Source: Thalassospira profundimaris
GTDB lineage: Bacteria; Pseudomonadota; Alphaproteobacteria; Rhodospirillales; Thalassospiraceae
Direction of reading: 5' to 3'
Length of the DNA: 64,000 nt
Assembly: GCF_003326795.1 (NCBI RefSeq)
Contig: NZ_JPWI01000001.1
Coordinates: 868,001 to 932,000 of the forward strand
Positions 26,398 through 35,088 of the stretch are shown piece after piece. A program made the position numbers and the translations under genes. The notes under the pieces are model-generated. The model had not been told where the DNA came from. It did not search any database and worked only from the letters and a program-made list of their open reading frames with translations. Position 1 is the stretch's first letter; every line of letters begins with the position of its first letter.

Positions 26398-27739
26398 TAT
26401 GGCATCCCTCATGGAAGACAGAGCCGCTGCAAAGGTGATTTCGGATAAAATGCACAAGCCCGTTGACTGGGATAGTCCGAAGATCGCGCGGAACATCAAA
26501 AAGCGTTACGCAGCTGAACGCCGTTTCAAGATTTATGGACTAAGCGCAATCGGTATTGCGCTTCTGGCCCTGTTCGTTCTGGGGTTCTCTATTGGCTCGA
26601 AGGGCTATAGTGCGTTCTTCCAGACCTATGTTCAGCTTGAAATTCATTTCGACCCGGCTGAAATCGATCCGCAAGGTACCGGCGACCCCGCAGTGATCGG
26701 CAAGGCCAACTTCGATGGTCTGATCAAACAGGCATTGCGTGACCGCTTCCCGGAAGTCACCAGCCGTCGCGACAAGCGCGACCTGTATGACGTCGTTTCG
26801 GGTGGCGCATCCTATGATCTGCGTGAACGGGTTCTGGCAAATCCGAACCTGATTGGTCAGACGCGCAAGGTCTGGCTGATTTCGGGCGATGATTTCGACA
26901 TGCTCAACAAAGGCTATATCGATGCCGATGTTGATGAAGGCAGCCGTCGCCTGAATGACAAGGAAATCAGCTGGTACAACACACTGGTTTCATCCGGTGC
27001 TGTTGAAAAGCAGTTCCATGCCCGCTTCTTTACCAGCGGGGATTCCCGTGAACCGGAACTTGCCGGTATCTGGGGGGCTGCGGTCGGTTCGTTCTATACG
27101 TTGCTTGTCACGCTTGCCCTGTCGTTCCCGATCGGGGTTCTTGCAGCGGTTTATCTTGAAGAATTTGCACCGAAAAACCGCTTCACGACAATTGTCGAGG
27201 TCAATATCAACAACCTTGCAGCTGTTCCGTCGATCGTGTTCGGTCTGCTGGGGCTTGAGGTTTATCTTAACGTCATGCATCTGCCGCGTTCGGCACCGGT
27301 TGTTGGTGGTCTGACGCTGGCCCTGATGACCTTGCCAACGATCATCATTGCATCGCGTGCGGCGATCAAGGCGGTTCCGCCATCGATCCGTCAGGCGGCC
27401 CTTGGTCTTGGTGCATCACCGGTTCAGACCGTTACCCACCATGTCCTGCCGCTGGCAATGCCCGGCATCCTGACCGGTACCATCATTGGTATGGCACAGG
27501 CACTTGGTGAAACAGCACCGCTTCTGATGATTGGTATGGTGGCGTTTATCGTCGACATTCCGGGTGGTGCACTTGATCCGGCGACGGTTCTGCCGGTCCA
27601 GATCTATCTGTGGGCCGACAGCCCGGAACGTGCCTTTGTCGAGAAAACCTCGGCTGCGATTATGGTGTTGCTGGCCTTCCTGATCCTGATGAATGGATTG
27701 GCTGTGTATCTGCGCAAAAAATTTGAACGGAAGTGGTAA
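26390..27739 (+). CDS. pstA: Phosphate ABC transporter permease PstA (DUF3333 type)
   Basis: 449 residues, against about 296 in E. coli. The first part has one membrane span (about residues 48-70) and a periplasmic DUF3333-type insert (about 85-220), typical of alphaproteobacterial PstA. The permease domain follows (about 225-440), with the EAA loop ([19 protein letters not shown]) and [18 protein letters not shown] 26390 overlaps the pstC stop. pstB begins one base after its stop codon. Confidence 0.94.
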   Translation: MTDMASLMEDRAAAKVISDKMHKPVDWDSPKIARNIKKRYAAERRFKIYGLSAIGIALLALFVLGFSIGSKGYSAFFQTYVQLEIHFDPAEIDPQGTGDPAVIGKANFDGLIKQALRDRFPEVTSRRDKRDLYDVVSGGASYDLRERVLANPNLIGQTRKVWLISGDDFDMLNKGYIDADVDEGSRRLNDKEISWYNTLVSSGAVEKQFHARFFTSGDSREPELAGIWGAAVGSFYTLLVTLALSFPIGVLAAVYLEEFAPKNRFTTIVEVNINNLAAVPSIVFGLLGLEVYLNVMHLPRSAPVVGGLTLALMTLPTIIIASRAAIKAVPPSIRQAALGLGASPVQTVTHHVLPLAMPGILTGTIIGMAQALGETAPLLMIGMVAFIVDIPGGALDPATVLPVQIYLWADSPERAFVEKTSAAIMVLLAFLILMNGLAVYLRKKFERKW

Positions 27740-27740
27740 A

Positions 27741-28544
27741 ATGGCTGCTGTATCCCAGAGCGCAATGACGGCAGAGCCGTCGGTCTCAAGCCCGAAAATG
27801 ACGGCACGTGACCTTAATCTTTTCTATAGCGATAACCAGGCCCTGTTTGACGTCAATCTTGATATCGTTGAACGCCAGGTAACCGCGCTGATCGGTCCGT
27901 CGGGCTGTGGCAAGTCAACCTTCCTGCGGTGCATGAACCGCATGAATGACACCATTGATGGTGTCACCATCAATGGTGAAGTGACCCTTGATGGTCGTGA
28001 CATCTATGACAAGCGCATCGACGTTGTTCAGCTGCGTGCACGTATCGGGATGGTGTTCCAGAAGCCGAACCCGTTCCCGAAATCGATCTATGACAACGTT
28101 GCTTATGGACCGCGTATCCATGGTCTGGTCAATTCGCGTGACGAACTTGACGAAATCGTCATGACCTCGCTTGAACGTGCGGGCCTGCTCAAGGAAGTCA
28201 AAGATCGTCTGCAGTCACCGGCAACCGGCCTTTCCGGTGGTCAGCAGCAACGCCTTTGCATCGCGCGTGCGGTTGCGGTCAGCCCTGAAGTCATCCTGAT
28301 GGATGAGCCGTGCTCGGCACTTGATCCGATTGCTACGGCAAAGGTCGAAGAGCTGATTGACGAGCTGCGTTCGAACTACACCATCGTGATCGTGACACAC
28401 TCCATGCAGCAGGCTGCACGTGTATCGCAGCGGACCGCATTCTTCCACCTTGGCAAGCTGGTCGAGGTTGGTGAAACAGATCAGATATTCACCAACCCGA
28501 AAGACGAACGCACCAAGGGTTACATTACCGGTCGCTTCGGTTAA
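27741..28544 (+). CDS. pstB: Phosphate ABC transporter ATP-binding protein PstB
   Basis: 267 residues. Walker [13 protein letters not shown] (about residues 52-63), Q-loop ([16 protein letters not shown], the PstB-specific form), signature [14 protein letters not shown] and Walker [14 protein letters not shown]. It energises phosphate import through PstC/PstA and contributes to Pho signalling. ATG 27741 lies one base after the pstA stop; an open frame from 27693 overlaps pstA and is not the start. Confidence 0.96.
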   Translation: MAAVSQSAMTAEPSVSSPKMTARDLNLFYSDNQALFDVNLDIVERQVTALIGPSGCGKSTFLRCMNRMNDTIDGVTINGEVTLDGRDIYDKRIDVVQLRARIGMVFQKPNPFPKSIYDNVAYGPRIHGLVNSRDELDEIVMTSLERAGLLKEVKDRLQSPATGLSGGQQQRLCIARAVAVSPEVILMDEPCSALDPIATAKVEELIDELRSNYTIVIVTHSMQQAARVSQRTAFFHLGKLVEVGETDQIFTNPKDERTKGYITGRFG

Positions 28545-28569
28545 GCAGCGACACGAGGAGCACGCATAA

Positions 28570-29292
28570 ATGGCTGACGACAAAACACATATCGTAAGTT
28601 CGTTCGACGAGGAACTGACCCGTCTGAACAACATCATCTCGCAGATGGGCGGGCTTGCAGAAAGTCAGCTGATCTCTGCGATCCGTTCGATTGTCAAACG
28701 GGATTCCGAACTGGCTGAAAAAGTCATTCTGTCGGATCACCGTATCGATATTCTCGAACAGGAAGTTCAGGATTTCGCCGTGCGTCTTCTGGCCTTGCGC
28801 CAGCCGATGGCCGATGACCTGCGTCAGGTCGTGACCGCACTCAAGCTGTCAAACGATCTGGAGCGTATCGGTGATCTGGCGAAAAACATCGCCAAACGCG
28901 CGCAGGTTCTTAACCAGATTCCGCCGATCCGTCCGGTTCAGGTGATCCCGAACATGGGCAAGCTGGCGCAGGAAATCATCAAGGACGTTCTGGACGCCTA
29001 TATCGAAGGCGATGCCGAAAAGGCCGAGCGTGTCTGGGCCCGCGATCAGGAAGTCGACGATATGTACAATTCGCTGTTCCGCGAATTGCTGACCTACATG
29101 ATGGAAGATCCGCGCAACATCACGGCATCGACCCACATGCTTTTCATCGCCAAGAACATCGAACGTATTGGCGATCATGCAACCAATATCGCCGAGACGA
29201 TCTATTACCGGATCAAAGGCGAAGACCTGCCGGCAATTGACCGGCCAAAAAATGATGCAGCGAACTTTGCTGTCGTCGAACCGAATGAGTGA
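28570..29292 (+). CDS. phoU: Phosphate signalling regulator PhoU
   Basis: 240 residues. Two PhoU three-helix repeats (about 20-110 and 125-215), each with a conserved metal-binding E/D-x3-D type helix; LERIGDLAKNIAKRA and NIERIGDHATNIAE are the repeat signatures. PhoU links PstSCAB to the sensor kinase and represses the Pho response in high phosphate. It lies 25 bp after pstB and just before phoB in the same operon. Confidence 0.95.
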   Translation: MADDKTHIVSSFDEELTRLNNIISQMGGLAESQLISAIRSIVKRDSELAEKVILSDHRIDILEQEVQDFAVRLLALRQPMADDLRQVVTALKLSNDLERIGDLAKNIAKRAQVLNQIPPIRPVQVIPNMGKLAQEIIKDVLDAYIEGDAEKAERVWARDQEVDDMYNSLFRELLTYMMEDPRNITASTHMLFIAKNIERIGDHATNIAETIYYRIKGEDLPAIDRPKNDAANFAVVEPNE

Positions 29293-29309
29293 CACTGGAG
29301 CATAGGAAG

Positions 29310-30008
29310 ATGGACCCAACGGTTCTTATCGTCGAGGACGAAGCTGCAATCGTAACCATGTTGCGCTACAACCTCGAACGTGAGGGGATGCAGGTAGTCG
29401 AAGCCGGTGACGGTGACGAAGCGTTGAAAATCCTTGCGGAAACGCATGTCGATCTTGTCCTTCTGGACTGGATGTTGCCGGTAATGTCGGGGATTGAAGT
29501 CTGCCGCCAGATCCGTCGCAAGCCCGAAAGCCGCGATTTGCCGGTCATCATGGTGACCGCACGTGGCGAAGAAGGCGATCGTATCCGTGGTCTTGATACC
29601 GGTGCTGACGACTATGTCACCAAGCCGTTCGCAATTGGCGAGTTGCTTGCCCGTATTCGTGCGCTGCTGCGTCGGTCCGGTCCGGCGCAACCACAAGGGC
29701 AGTTGGTCTATTCCGATATCGAAATGGATCTCGCAGCACACCGTGTCAGCCGCAACGGCAAGGCCATCCATCTTGGCCCGACCGAATTCCGTCTTCTGCG
29801 CTATTTCCTTGAGCATCCGGGGCGTGTGTTCTCCCGCGAGCAGCTTTTGAATGCTGTTTGGGGACCGAACATTTATGTCGAAACCCGCACGGTTGACGTT
29901 CATATCCGTCGTCTGCGCAAGGCGCTCAATGATGTCAAAGGCACCCGCGATATCATTCGTACGGTTCGTGCCGCCGGTTATGCGCTGGATTCAGAAACCG
30001 CAGCCTGA
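29310..30008 (+). CDS. phoB: Phosphate regulon response regulator PhoB
   Basis: 232 residues. Receiver domain with phospho-acceptor D53 (LVLLDWMLPV), switch Thr (MVTARG) and the Lys of DYVTKPF; OmpR-type winged helix at about 130-230 (GPTEFRLLRYFLEHPG; TRTVDVHIRRLRKAL). The sequence is strongly PhoB-like, and its place behind pstSCAB-phoU confirms the assignment. ATG 29310 has GGAG 9 nt upstream. The partner kinase phoR is not in the window, so the gene order differs from clusters where phoR precedes pstS. It should bind the Pho box at 23740-23772. Confidence 0.95.
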   Translation: MDPTVLIVEDEAAIVTMLRYNLEREGMQVVEAGDGDEALKILAETHVDLVLLDWMLPVMSGIEVCRQIRRKPESRDLPVIMVTARGEEGDRIRGLDTGADDYVTKPFAIGELLARIRALLRRSGPAQPQGQLVYSDIEMDLAAHRVSRNGKAIHLGPTEFRLLRYFLEHPGRVFSREQLLNAVWGPNIYVETRTVDVHIRRLRKALNDVKGTRDIIRTVRAAGYALDSETAA

Positions 30009-30052
30009 TCTCTGATCTGAGCAAAGATCATCTATCCGGTTTCAGAAAAAAC

Positions 30053-30085
30053 AAAACCCCCGTTGCCAATGGCAGCGGGGGTTTT
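30053..30085. terminator. Bidirectional terminator between phoB and the CPA2 antiporter
   Basis: AAAACCCCCG plus TTGCC pairs with GGCAG plus CGGGGGTTTT around an AAT loop (15 pairs, one G-T). A and T runs on both sides suit both convergent genes. Confidence 0.92.
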
Positions 30086-30089
30086 GCCT

Positions 30090-32039
30090 TTAATGATCGT
30101 TTTCGGGCTTTGTCTTGGGTGCCCGACCTGAACTTGTCGAGGTTGTTTTCTTGGCCGTTGTGGACTTTACCGGTGTTTTACGCGTCGGGGTCTTCTTGGC
30201 GGCAACCCTGCGCGGTCCCGTTTTCTTTGCCGGGGGCTGTGATGCCGGTTCGGGTTTGTTTTCCGACCTGGCATCTGCTTTGGGGCTGGTTTCCGCAACT
30301 GATGCCGGTTCTGCCGCCGCGGGGGCCTCAGGAACCTTTTTCCGCTGGGTCCGTGGGGCCAGTTCGTTCATCAACAACATGTCGGCACGGCGGAACTTGG
30401 CGATTTCGGCGTCGATATCTTCCTGTGGCACATCACAGGCCGACAAGACGTGATCCGAAAGCCGAAGGCCGGTTTCAAGTACTTCCGGGATGGCCGCATC
30501 TGCACCGCTACGTGACAGGGGGCCGATATGGGTGATGTCCTGGGCACGGGCAAAGATTTTCAGATGCGGATAATGTTGCCGCAAAAGCGCAACGGTCTTT
30601 TCAGTCGCATGCGGATTACCCATGGCAACAACGGCAATGCGGGCCTCGTCGGTGTGGGCTGCCCTGAATGTTTCCGGGCGTGATCCATCGGCAAAGAAGA
30701 CAGGTAGTCCCTCGGCACGACCCCGTGAGACCTGTTGGGCGTCGCTATCAAGAACGATAAAGGGAATGTTACGGGTTTTAAGAAGGCGCGCCAGAACGCG
30801 ACCAACACGGCCACTGCCAATCACCAAAACATGTTGATGAATTCCGTCTGTTTCATCCGAAATCGGACCAAGCTGGTCGTCTTCCTTGGGATGAAGCTTT
30901 TCCTCAATCCGGTGCCCAAGGTTAATCAAAGTCGGGGTGAGCGCCATGGAAATGGCGACCACCGGGATCAATATGGCCGCCAAATCACGCGGGATCGCAC
31001 CGTTTTGCGCTGCAAGAGAGAACATCACAAAGGCAAACTCGCCACCAGCCGCCAGGCTCATGGCAACACGAAGTGCGGATCCGCGTTCAAACCGAATGGC
31101 AAGGGACAGGACAAACAGAACGGCCGTCTTGATGATCAGCAGCCCGATCAGCCACAAAATGACGCTGCCAAACTGCTCATAGACGACATTGGCATTGACC
31201 GACATGCCGACCGACATGAAAAACAGCGACAGGAACACACCGCGAAACGGCGCGATGTCGGCTTCGATCTGATGACGGAATTCCGTTTCGGCGAGCATCA
31301 CGCCCGCGATAAAGGCGCCAAGTGCCATTGAAAGCCCGGAAAGCTCGGTCAGCGTACTGGCGGCGAGAACGACAAACAGGGTCCCAATCGCAAACAGTTC
31401 CGGGTTCTTGAGAGATGCGATATAGCGAAAGAGGCGTGGCAACAGATACCGCCCGACAACCAGCAGCAATGCGACAGAGCCAAAGCCTGAAAGGATACTG
31501 ATCCAGGGGCTGGTTTCTGTTCCGGCATCACCGGCTGCCTGAACCATGATCAGGAACGGACCAACCGCAACATCCTGTACCAGAAGGATTGCAAGGGCTG
31601 CGCGTCCAAAACGCGTATTTAATTGCCGGTCATCAGAAAGCTGTTTGAGGATGATTGCCGTTGAGGACAAAGCCAGCGCACCTGCAATCACAAGCGATGC
31701 AGCCAGCGGCAAATCAATCAGGGCCAGCACAGCCATGATGGCTGCCATCGATACCAGAATCTGGAAAAGGCCAAGGGCAGCAAACCTGCCACCAATGACC
31801 CGCAACCGTTCGCGTGAGAGTTCAAGCCCGATCATGAAGAGCAGGAACACGACACCAAGTTCGGCAACGGTCGAAATGTCTTCGCGTTCGGTAATCAGAC
31901 CCAAACCGAACGGCCCGATACAAAAGCCGCCAATCAGAAATCCGATGATCGAATTGGCGCGCAGGCGGTGCGCAATAGGCACGGCAACCACAGCCGCAGT
32001 CAGGATCAGAAACAGCTCGAACAGGACGCTGTGATGCAT
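30090..32039 (-). CDS. CPA2-family monovalent cation/proton antiporter with RCK-N domain (Kef type)
   Basis: 649 residues. Twelve or so membrane spans in residues 1-380 (Na+/H+ exchanger fold; IGLELSRERLRVIGG, GALALSSTAIILKQLS and AGGEFAFVMF are CPA2 motifs), then a cytosolic TrkA-N/RCK Rossmann domain (about 405-530; LVIGSGRVGRVLARLL). Probably exchanges K+ or Na+ for H+. The last 60-70 residues are low complexity, rich in Lys, Ala, Thr and Pro (KKTPTRKTPVKSTTAKKTT), like a histone-H1 tail, which is unusual for Kef proteins. ATG 32039 chosen; a TTG at 32051 in frame is less likely. There is no kefF/kefG-type ancillary gene. Confidence 0.9.
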   Translation of the reverse strand: MHHSVLFELFLILTAAVVAVPIAHRLRANSIIGFLIGGFCIGPFGLGLITEREDISTVAELGVVFLLFMIGLELSRERLRVIGGRFAALGLFQILVSMAAIMAVLALIDLPLAASLVIAGALALSSTAIILKQLSDDRQLNTRFGRAALAILLVQDVAVGPFLIMVQAAGDAGTETSPWISILSGFGSVALLLVVGRYLLPRLFRYIASLKNPELFAIGTLFVVLAASTLTELSGLSMALGAFIAGVMLAETEFRHQIEADIAPFRGVFLSLFFMSVGMSVNANVVYEQFGSVILWLIGLLIIKTAVLFVLSLAIRFERGSALRVAMSLAAGGEFAFVMFSLAAQNGAIPRDLAAILIPVVAISMALTPTLINLGHRIEEKLHPKEDDQLGPISDETDGIHQHVLVIGSGRVGRVLARLLKTRNIPFIVLDSDAQQVSRGRAEGLPVFFADGSRPETFRAAHTDEARIAVVAMGNPHATEKTVALLRQHYPHLKIFARAQDITHIGPLSRSGADAAIPEVLETGLRLSDHVLSACDVPQEDIDAEIAKFRRADMLLMNELAPRTQRKKVPEAPAAAEPASVAETSPKADARSENKPEPASQPPAKKTGPRRVAAKKTPTRKTPVKSTTAKKTTSTSSGRAPKTKPENDH

Positions 32040-32228
32040 GGTCAGAATCAATCCGGCAAAGCAGATAAATATTTGAAAATAACGAGATTAACAGGATAAC
32101 TGAAATAGCACACACAGTCCTGTGGAAATTTGCCGGTTCAATGGCAATTAACCCGTACCGGATTGATCTGTTTCAAGGCAGCAGTGACTGGTTTTCTCTA
32201 GGGCGCGCCGGGCCGGGCGAGTAAATTG

Positions 32229-32244
32229 TGTGACAATTGTCATG
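32229..32244. promoter_or_regulatory. CRP-type dyad (site 2 of 3)
   Basis: TGTGACAATTGTCATG, with a 12-bp perfect palindrome TGACAATTGTCA inside. It lies in the 298-bp divergent region between the CPA2 antiporter (start 32039) and the CaCA antiporter (start 32338), about 95 bp before the latter. Confidence 0.45.
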
Positions 32245-32337
32245 GCCAGATCACTTGCTATTCGTGATGTCAAATGCCATGTTCCGCGGGCCTGATCCGG
32301 GCCAATGTAAACGACAGTCAATAAGAGCAAACGTATC

Positions 32338-33300
32338 TTGGAACAGTTCATTCCCTACATTCAGATCATTGCGGGTCTTGTCCTTCTGACCGTTGGCGGT
32401 GAGTTTATCGTTCGTGGTGCGGTTGGGCTTGCCCTGTTGCTGGGCGTGTCAAAAGTGATTGTGGGGCTGACAATCGTTGCAGCCGGAACGTCCGCACCGG
32501 AATTTGTCGTGTCACTGAATGCGTCGCTTAAGGGAACGGCCGACATTGCGATGGGCAACGTGGTCGGGTCCAATATTGCCAATATATTGCTCATTCTTGG
32601 TGCGGTGGCAGTTCTCAAGCCCGTGGCGGCAAGCCGGGTAACCGTGGTCCGCGATGGCGGGGCGATGCTGCTTGGGACTGTTCTGTTTATTGGTCTTTGC
32701 ATGTTTGGCGCCATTGATCGCTGGGCGGGGGCTTTGATGCTCTGCGTTCTGGTGGCGATCTGGTACTTCACCTACAAGCATGACAAGAACATGCCAAGCG
32801 ATGCCAGCCAGCTGCACGAAGAAGAAGTTGACGAAGTCGGAGAGGTTCCGACTGGTTGGCTCAAACCGATCATTGCGACGGTTGTCGGTATTGTTGCCCT
32901 GATGTTCGGGGCGGAATGGCTTGTCGACGGTGGTGTGTCCGTCGCGCGTCAGTTCGGCGTTTCCGAAGCCGTGATCGGCCTGACGCTTGTTGCATTCGGA
33001 ACGTCTCTGCCCGAATTTGCGGCATCGGTTGTGGCGGCATTCCGCGGGCATTCGGATGTGGCGCTTGGTAACGTGCTGGGGTCCAACCTTTTGAACCTTC
33101 TGGTGATCATCGGTGGCGTGTCTCTGATTGCACCAATCCCGGTTCCCGAGCAAATCTTGAATTCCGATATCTGGATCATGCTGGCGGTGACGGTTGGTTT
33201 GATCGGGATTGCATATGCGTTTCGCAAGATTTCGCGCATCACCGGTGTTGCATTTGTGATTGCCTATCTGGTCTATGTCTTCCAGCTTGTCGCGGCATAG
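32338..33300 (+). CDS. CaCA-family calcium/sodium antiporter (YrbG type)
   Basis: 320 residues, ten membrane spans as two inverted five-helix repeats. Each repeat has the CaCA alpha-motif: GTSAPEFVVSLNA with GNVVGSNIANIL (about residues 57-85) and GTSLPEFAASVVA with GNVLGSNLLNLL (about 220-250). A short charged loop links the halves (HEEEVDEVGE, about 160). Exchanges Ca2+ for Na+ or H+ across the inner membrane. The start appears to be TTG 32338; there is no ATG near the required N-terminus. Confidence 0.92.
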   Translation: MEQFIPYIQIIAGLVLLTVGGEFIVRGAVGLALLLGVSKVIVGLTIVAAGTSAPEFVVSLNASLKGTADIAMGNVVGSNIANILLILGAVAVLKPVAASRVTVVRDGGAMLLGTVLFIGLCMFGAIDRWAGALMLCVLVAIWYFTYKHDKNMPSDASQLHEEEVDEVGEVPTGWLKPIIATVVGIVALMFGAEWLVDGGVSVARQFGVSEAVIGLTLVAFGTSLPEFAASVVAAFRGHSDVALGNVLGSNLLNLLVIIGGVSLIAPIPVPEQILNSDIWIMLAVTVGLIGIAYAFRKISRITGVAFVIAYLVYVFQLVAA

Positions 33301-33349
33301 GTCACCAGTTTGAACAATATGACGGGACGATAAAGGGATCAGCACAGCC

Positions 33350-34120
33350 ATGAGCGCACAGATGCCCAAAACGGTTTTGATTACGGGGGCGGCAAAACGG
33401 ATCGGGCGTGCGCTGACGCTTGATCTTGCCAAAGACGGGTATGATGTGGCGCTGCATTGTCACCACTCGCGCAAGGATGCCGAAACCCTTGCCGATGAAA
33501 TCCGTGCCCTTGGTCAGCGTGCCTGTGTCATCTCTGCTGATCTTGGCCGCGAGGAAGATACCCATCGCGTTGTCCGTGAAGCACAGGCGTCACTTGGTCC
33601 CGTTGGTGTCCTGATCAATAATGCATCAACCTTTGAATATGATGACGTGCACAGTGCGACCCGTGAAAGCTGGGACCTTCATATGGAGGCCAACCTGCGT
33701 GCGCCATTTGTGCTGTCGCAGGAATTTGCCAGGCGTCTTCCCGACGATGCACAGGGCGCGATCATCAATATTCTTGACCAGCGGGTCTGGAACCTGAACC
33801 CGCATTTCATGACCTATACACTGTCCAAGGCCGGGCTTTGGACCTTGACCCAGACGCTTGCACTGGCACTTGCGCCAAAAATTCGTGTTAATGGCATCGG
33901 ACCGGGTCCGGCATTGCCTAGTCGTCGGCAAACACAGGAAGTTTTCGATCAGCAATGCGCGAAAACCCCCCTTCAAGTCGGGACAAACCCGCAAGAGATT
34001 TGCGATGCGGTTCGATTTTTCCTTGCCGCGCCCGCCATCACCGGGCAAATGTTAGCCCTTGACGGCGGGCAGCATCTTGATTGGGCGCCCAGTGGCAAAG
34101 ATGACAAGCCAATAGAATGA
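33350..34120 (+). CDS. SDR-family pteridine (dihydromonapterin) reductase, FolM-like
   Basis: 256 residues, classical short-chain dehydrogenase fold. The N-terminal TGAAKRIGRA loop and HCHHSRKDAE segment bind NADPH in the manner of pteridine reductases. The usual catalytic Ser is replaced by D143, followed by Y156 and K160: this D-x12-Y-x3-K arrangement has the same spacing as D181-Y194-K198 of PTR1. Together with folB 88 bp downstream, this supports reduction of dihydromonapterin or dihydrofolate (FolM function). I leave the symbol blank because many SDRs with this motif are untested. Confidence 0.8.
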   Translation: MSAQMPKTVLITGAAKRIGRALTLDLAKDGYDVALHCHHSRKDAETLADEIRALGQRACVISADLGREEDTHRVVREAQASLGPVGVLINNASTFEYDDVHSATRESWDLHMEANLRAPFVLSQEFARRLPDDAQGAIINILDQRVWNLNPHFMTYTLSKAGLWTLTQTLALALAPKIRVNGIGPGPALPSRRQTQEVFDQQCAKTPLQVGTNPQEICDAVRFFLAAPAITGQMLALDGGQHLDWAPSGKDDKPIE

Positions 34121-34208
34121 TATCTGGTGTGGATGCCCGATATCGGCCGGACGGGCAGGGAGTGGACACAGTTTCCATGCCCGAAAGCAGCACAAGGAAG
34201 ACCGGAAT

Positions 34209-34649
34209 ATGACCGCAGGCCTGAAACAGGATGCCAAGATTACGACATTGCCATTTGCCGATCTGCCCCATGCAGACCGGGCAGGCAACCTGCGCCGTGT
34301 CTTTGTCCGCGATATGGTGATCCATACCTCGATCGGGGTTTATGATCACGAAAAGGAAGCCCCGCAACGTGTGCGGATCAATCTTGATCTGGCCGTGCTT
34401 GAAGGCGACGGCGTTCAGAATGACGATATTACAACCGTACTGAGTTACGAGGATCTGGTGGTTGGCACCCGACGTATTTGTCAGGATGGCCATGTGAACC
34501 TTGTGGAAACTCTTGGGGAAAAACTTGCGGATATGTGTCTTGCTGATCCACGGGTGCGCAAGGTGATCGTTCGGGTTGAAAAGCTCGATGTTTTTGAAGA
34601 CGTCGCGGCTGTCGGGGTCGAAATCGAACGGCACAATATCGCGCGCTAA
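34209..34649 (+). CDS. folB: Dihydroneopterin aldolase
   Basis: 146 residues; the FolB fold occupies about 28-146 (VFVRDMVIHTSIGVYDHEK with the YDHEK motif; LSYEDLV; NLVETLGEKLAD with the catalytic-site Glu). The N-terminal 27 residues are an extension beyond the usual 120. Splits dihydroneopterin to 6-hydroxymethyl-dihydropterin and glycolaldehyde in folate synthesis. It lies downstream of the pteridine-reductase-like gene; the other folate genes (folE, folK, folP) are not here. Confidence 0.9.
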   Translation: MTAGLKQDAKITTLPFADLPHADRAGNLRRVFVRDMVIHTSIGVYDHEKEAPQRVRINLDLAVLEGDGVQNDDITTVLSYEDLVVGTRRICQDGHVNLVETLGEKLADMCLADPRVRKVIVRVEKLDVFEDVAAVGVEIERHNIAR

Positions 34650-35036
34650 TTAACGCCGATTTCCAGCAAAAAATTTACTTTTTCAGACGGTAAGGACAAG
34701 GGACTCTGTGATTCCCTTGGGGCGAATCGCATCTGTCCTTATGCACAAGCATCTGGGGAGCGGGATTCAAAGGAAAATATTCGATTTTTACGACTCTATT
34801 ACCGAATGATTTCAGGTTGACAGTAATTTTAGTGAAATAAATCAATAACTTAGTTGTTTTGCTCAATATTTGGGCACTTCATAGAACGTTAAGACTCTCA
34901 AGGGGTGCAGGAAGTAGCCCCCCTATTACCCACATAGTTATCCACAGTCTTGGTGGACATCTTTTTTCCGGGGCGATTCCCTGTCGCGCTGTTGCGATGT
35001 TAATCTTTTGAGGTATGTTCCAAGGCCCGGCCTGAT
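34650..35036. other. AT-rich intergenic region with two DnaA-box matches
   Basis: No gene seen. It holds TTATGCACA (34739-34747) and TTATCCACA (34938-34946), both matching the DnaA consensus TTATNCACA in the same orientation, on either side of a markedly AT-rich stretch (about 34764-34880). An inverted repeat AAGGGA/TCCCTT (near 34698-34718) could form a short hairpin after folB. This may be a DnaA-regulated promoter or an origin-like segment; two boxes alone do not prove an origin. Confidence 0.4.
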
Positions 35037-35052
35037 TGTGACGACCGTCACA
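35037..35052. promoter_or_regulatory. CRP-type dyad (site 3 of 3) upstream of uvrC
   Basis: TGTGACGACCGTCACA is an exact TGTGA-N6-TCACA match, flanked by a further T and A that extend the arms to 8 bp. It lies 36 bp before the uvrC start, a position suited to repression or a short leader. Confidence 0.55.
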
Positions 35053-35088
35053 ACTTTGGATGTATTTGTGTGATTGCGGAGTGCCTTT

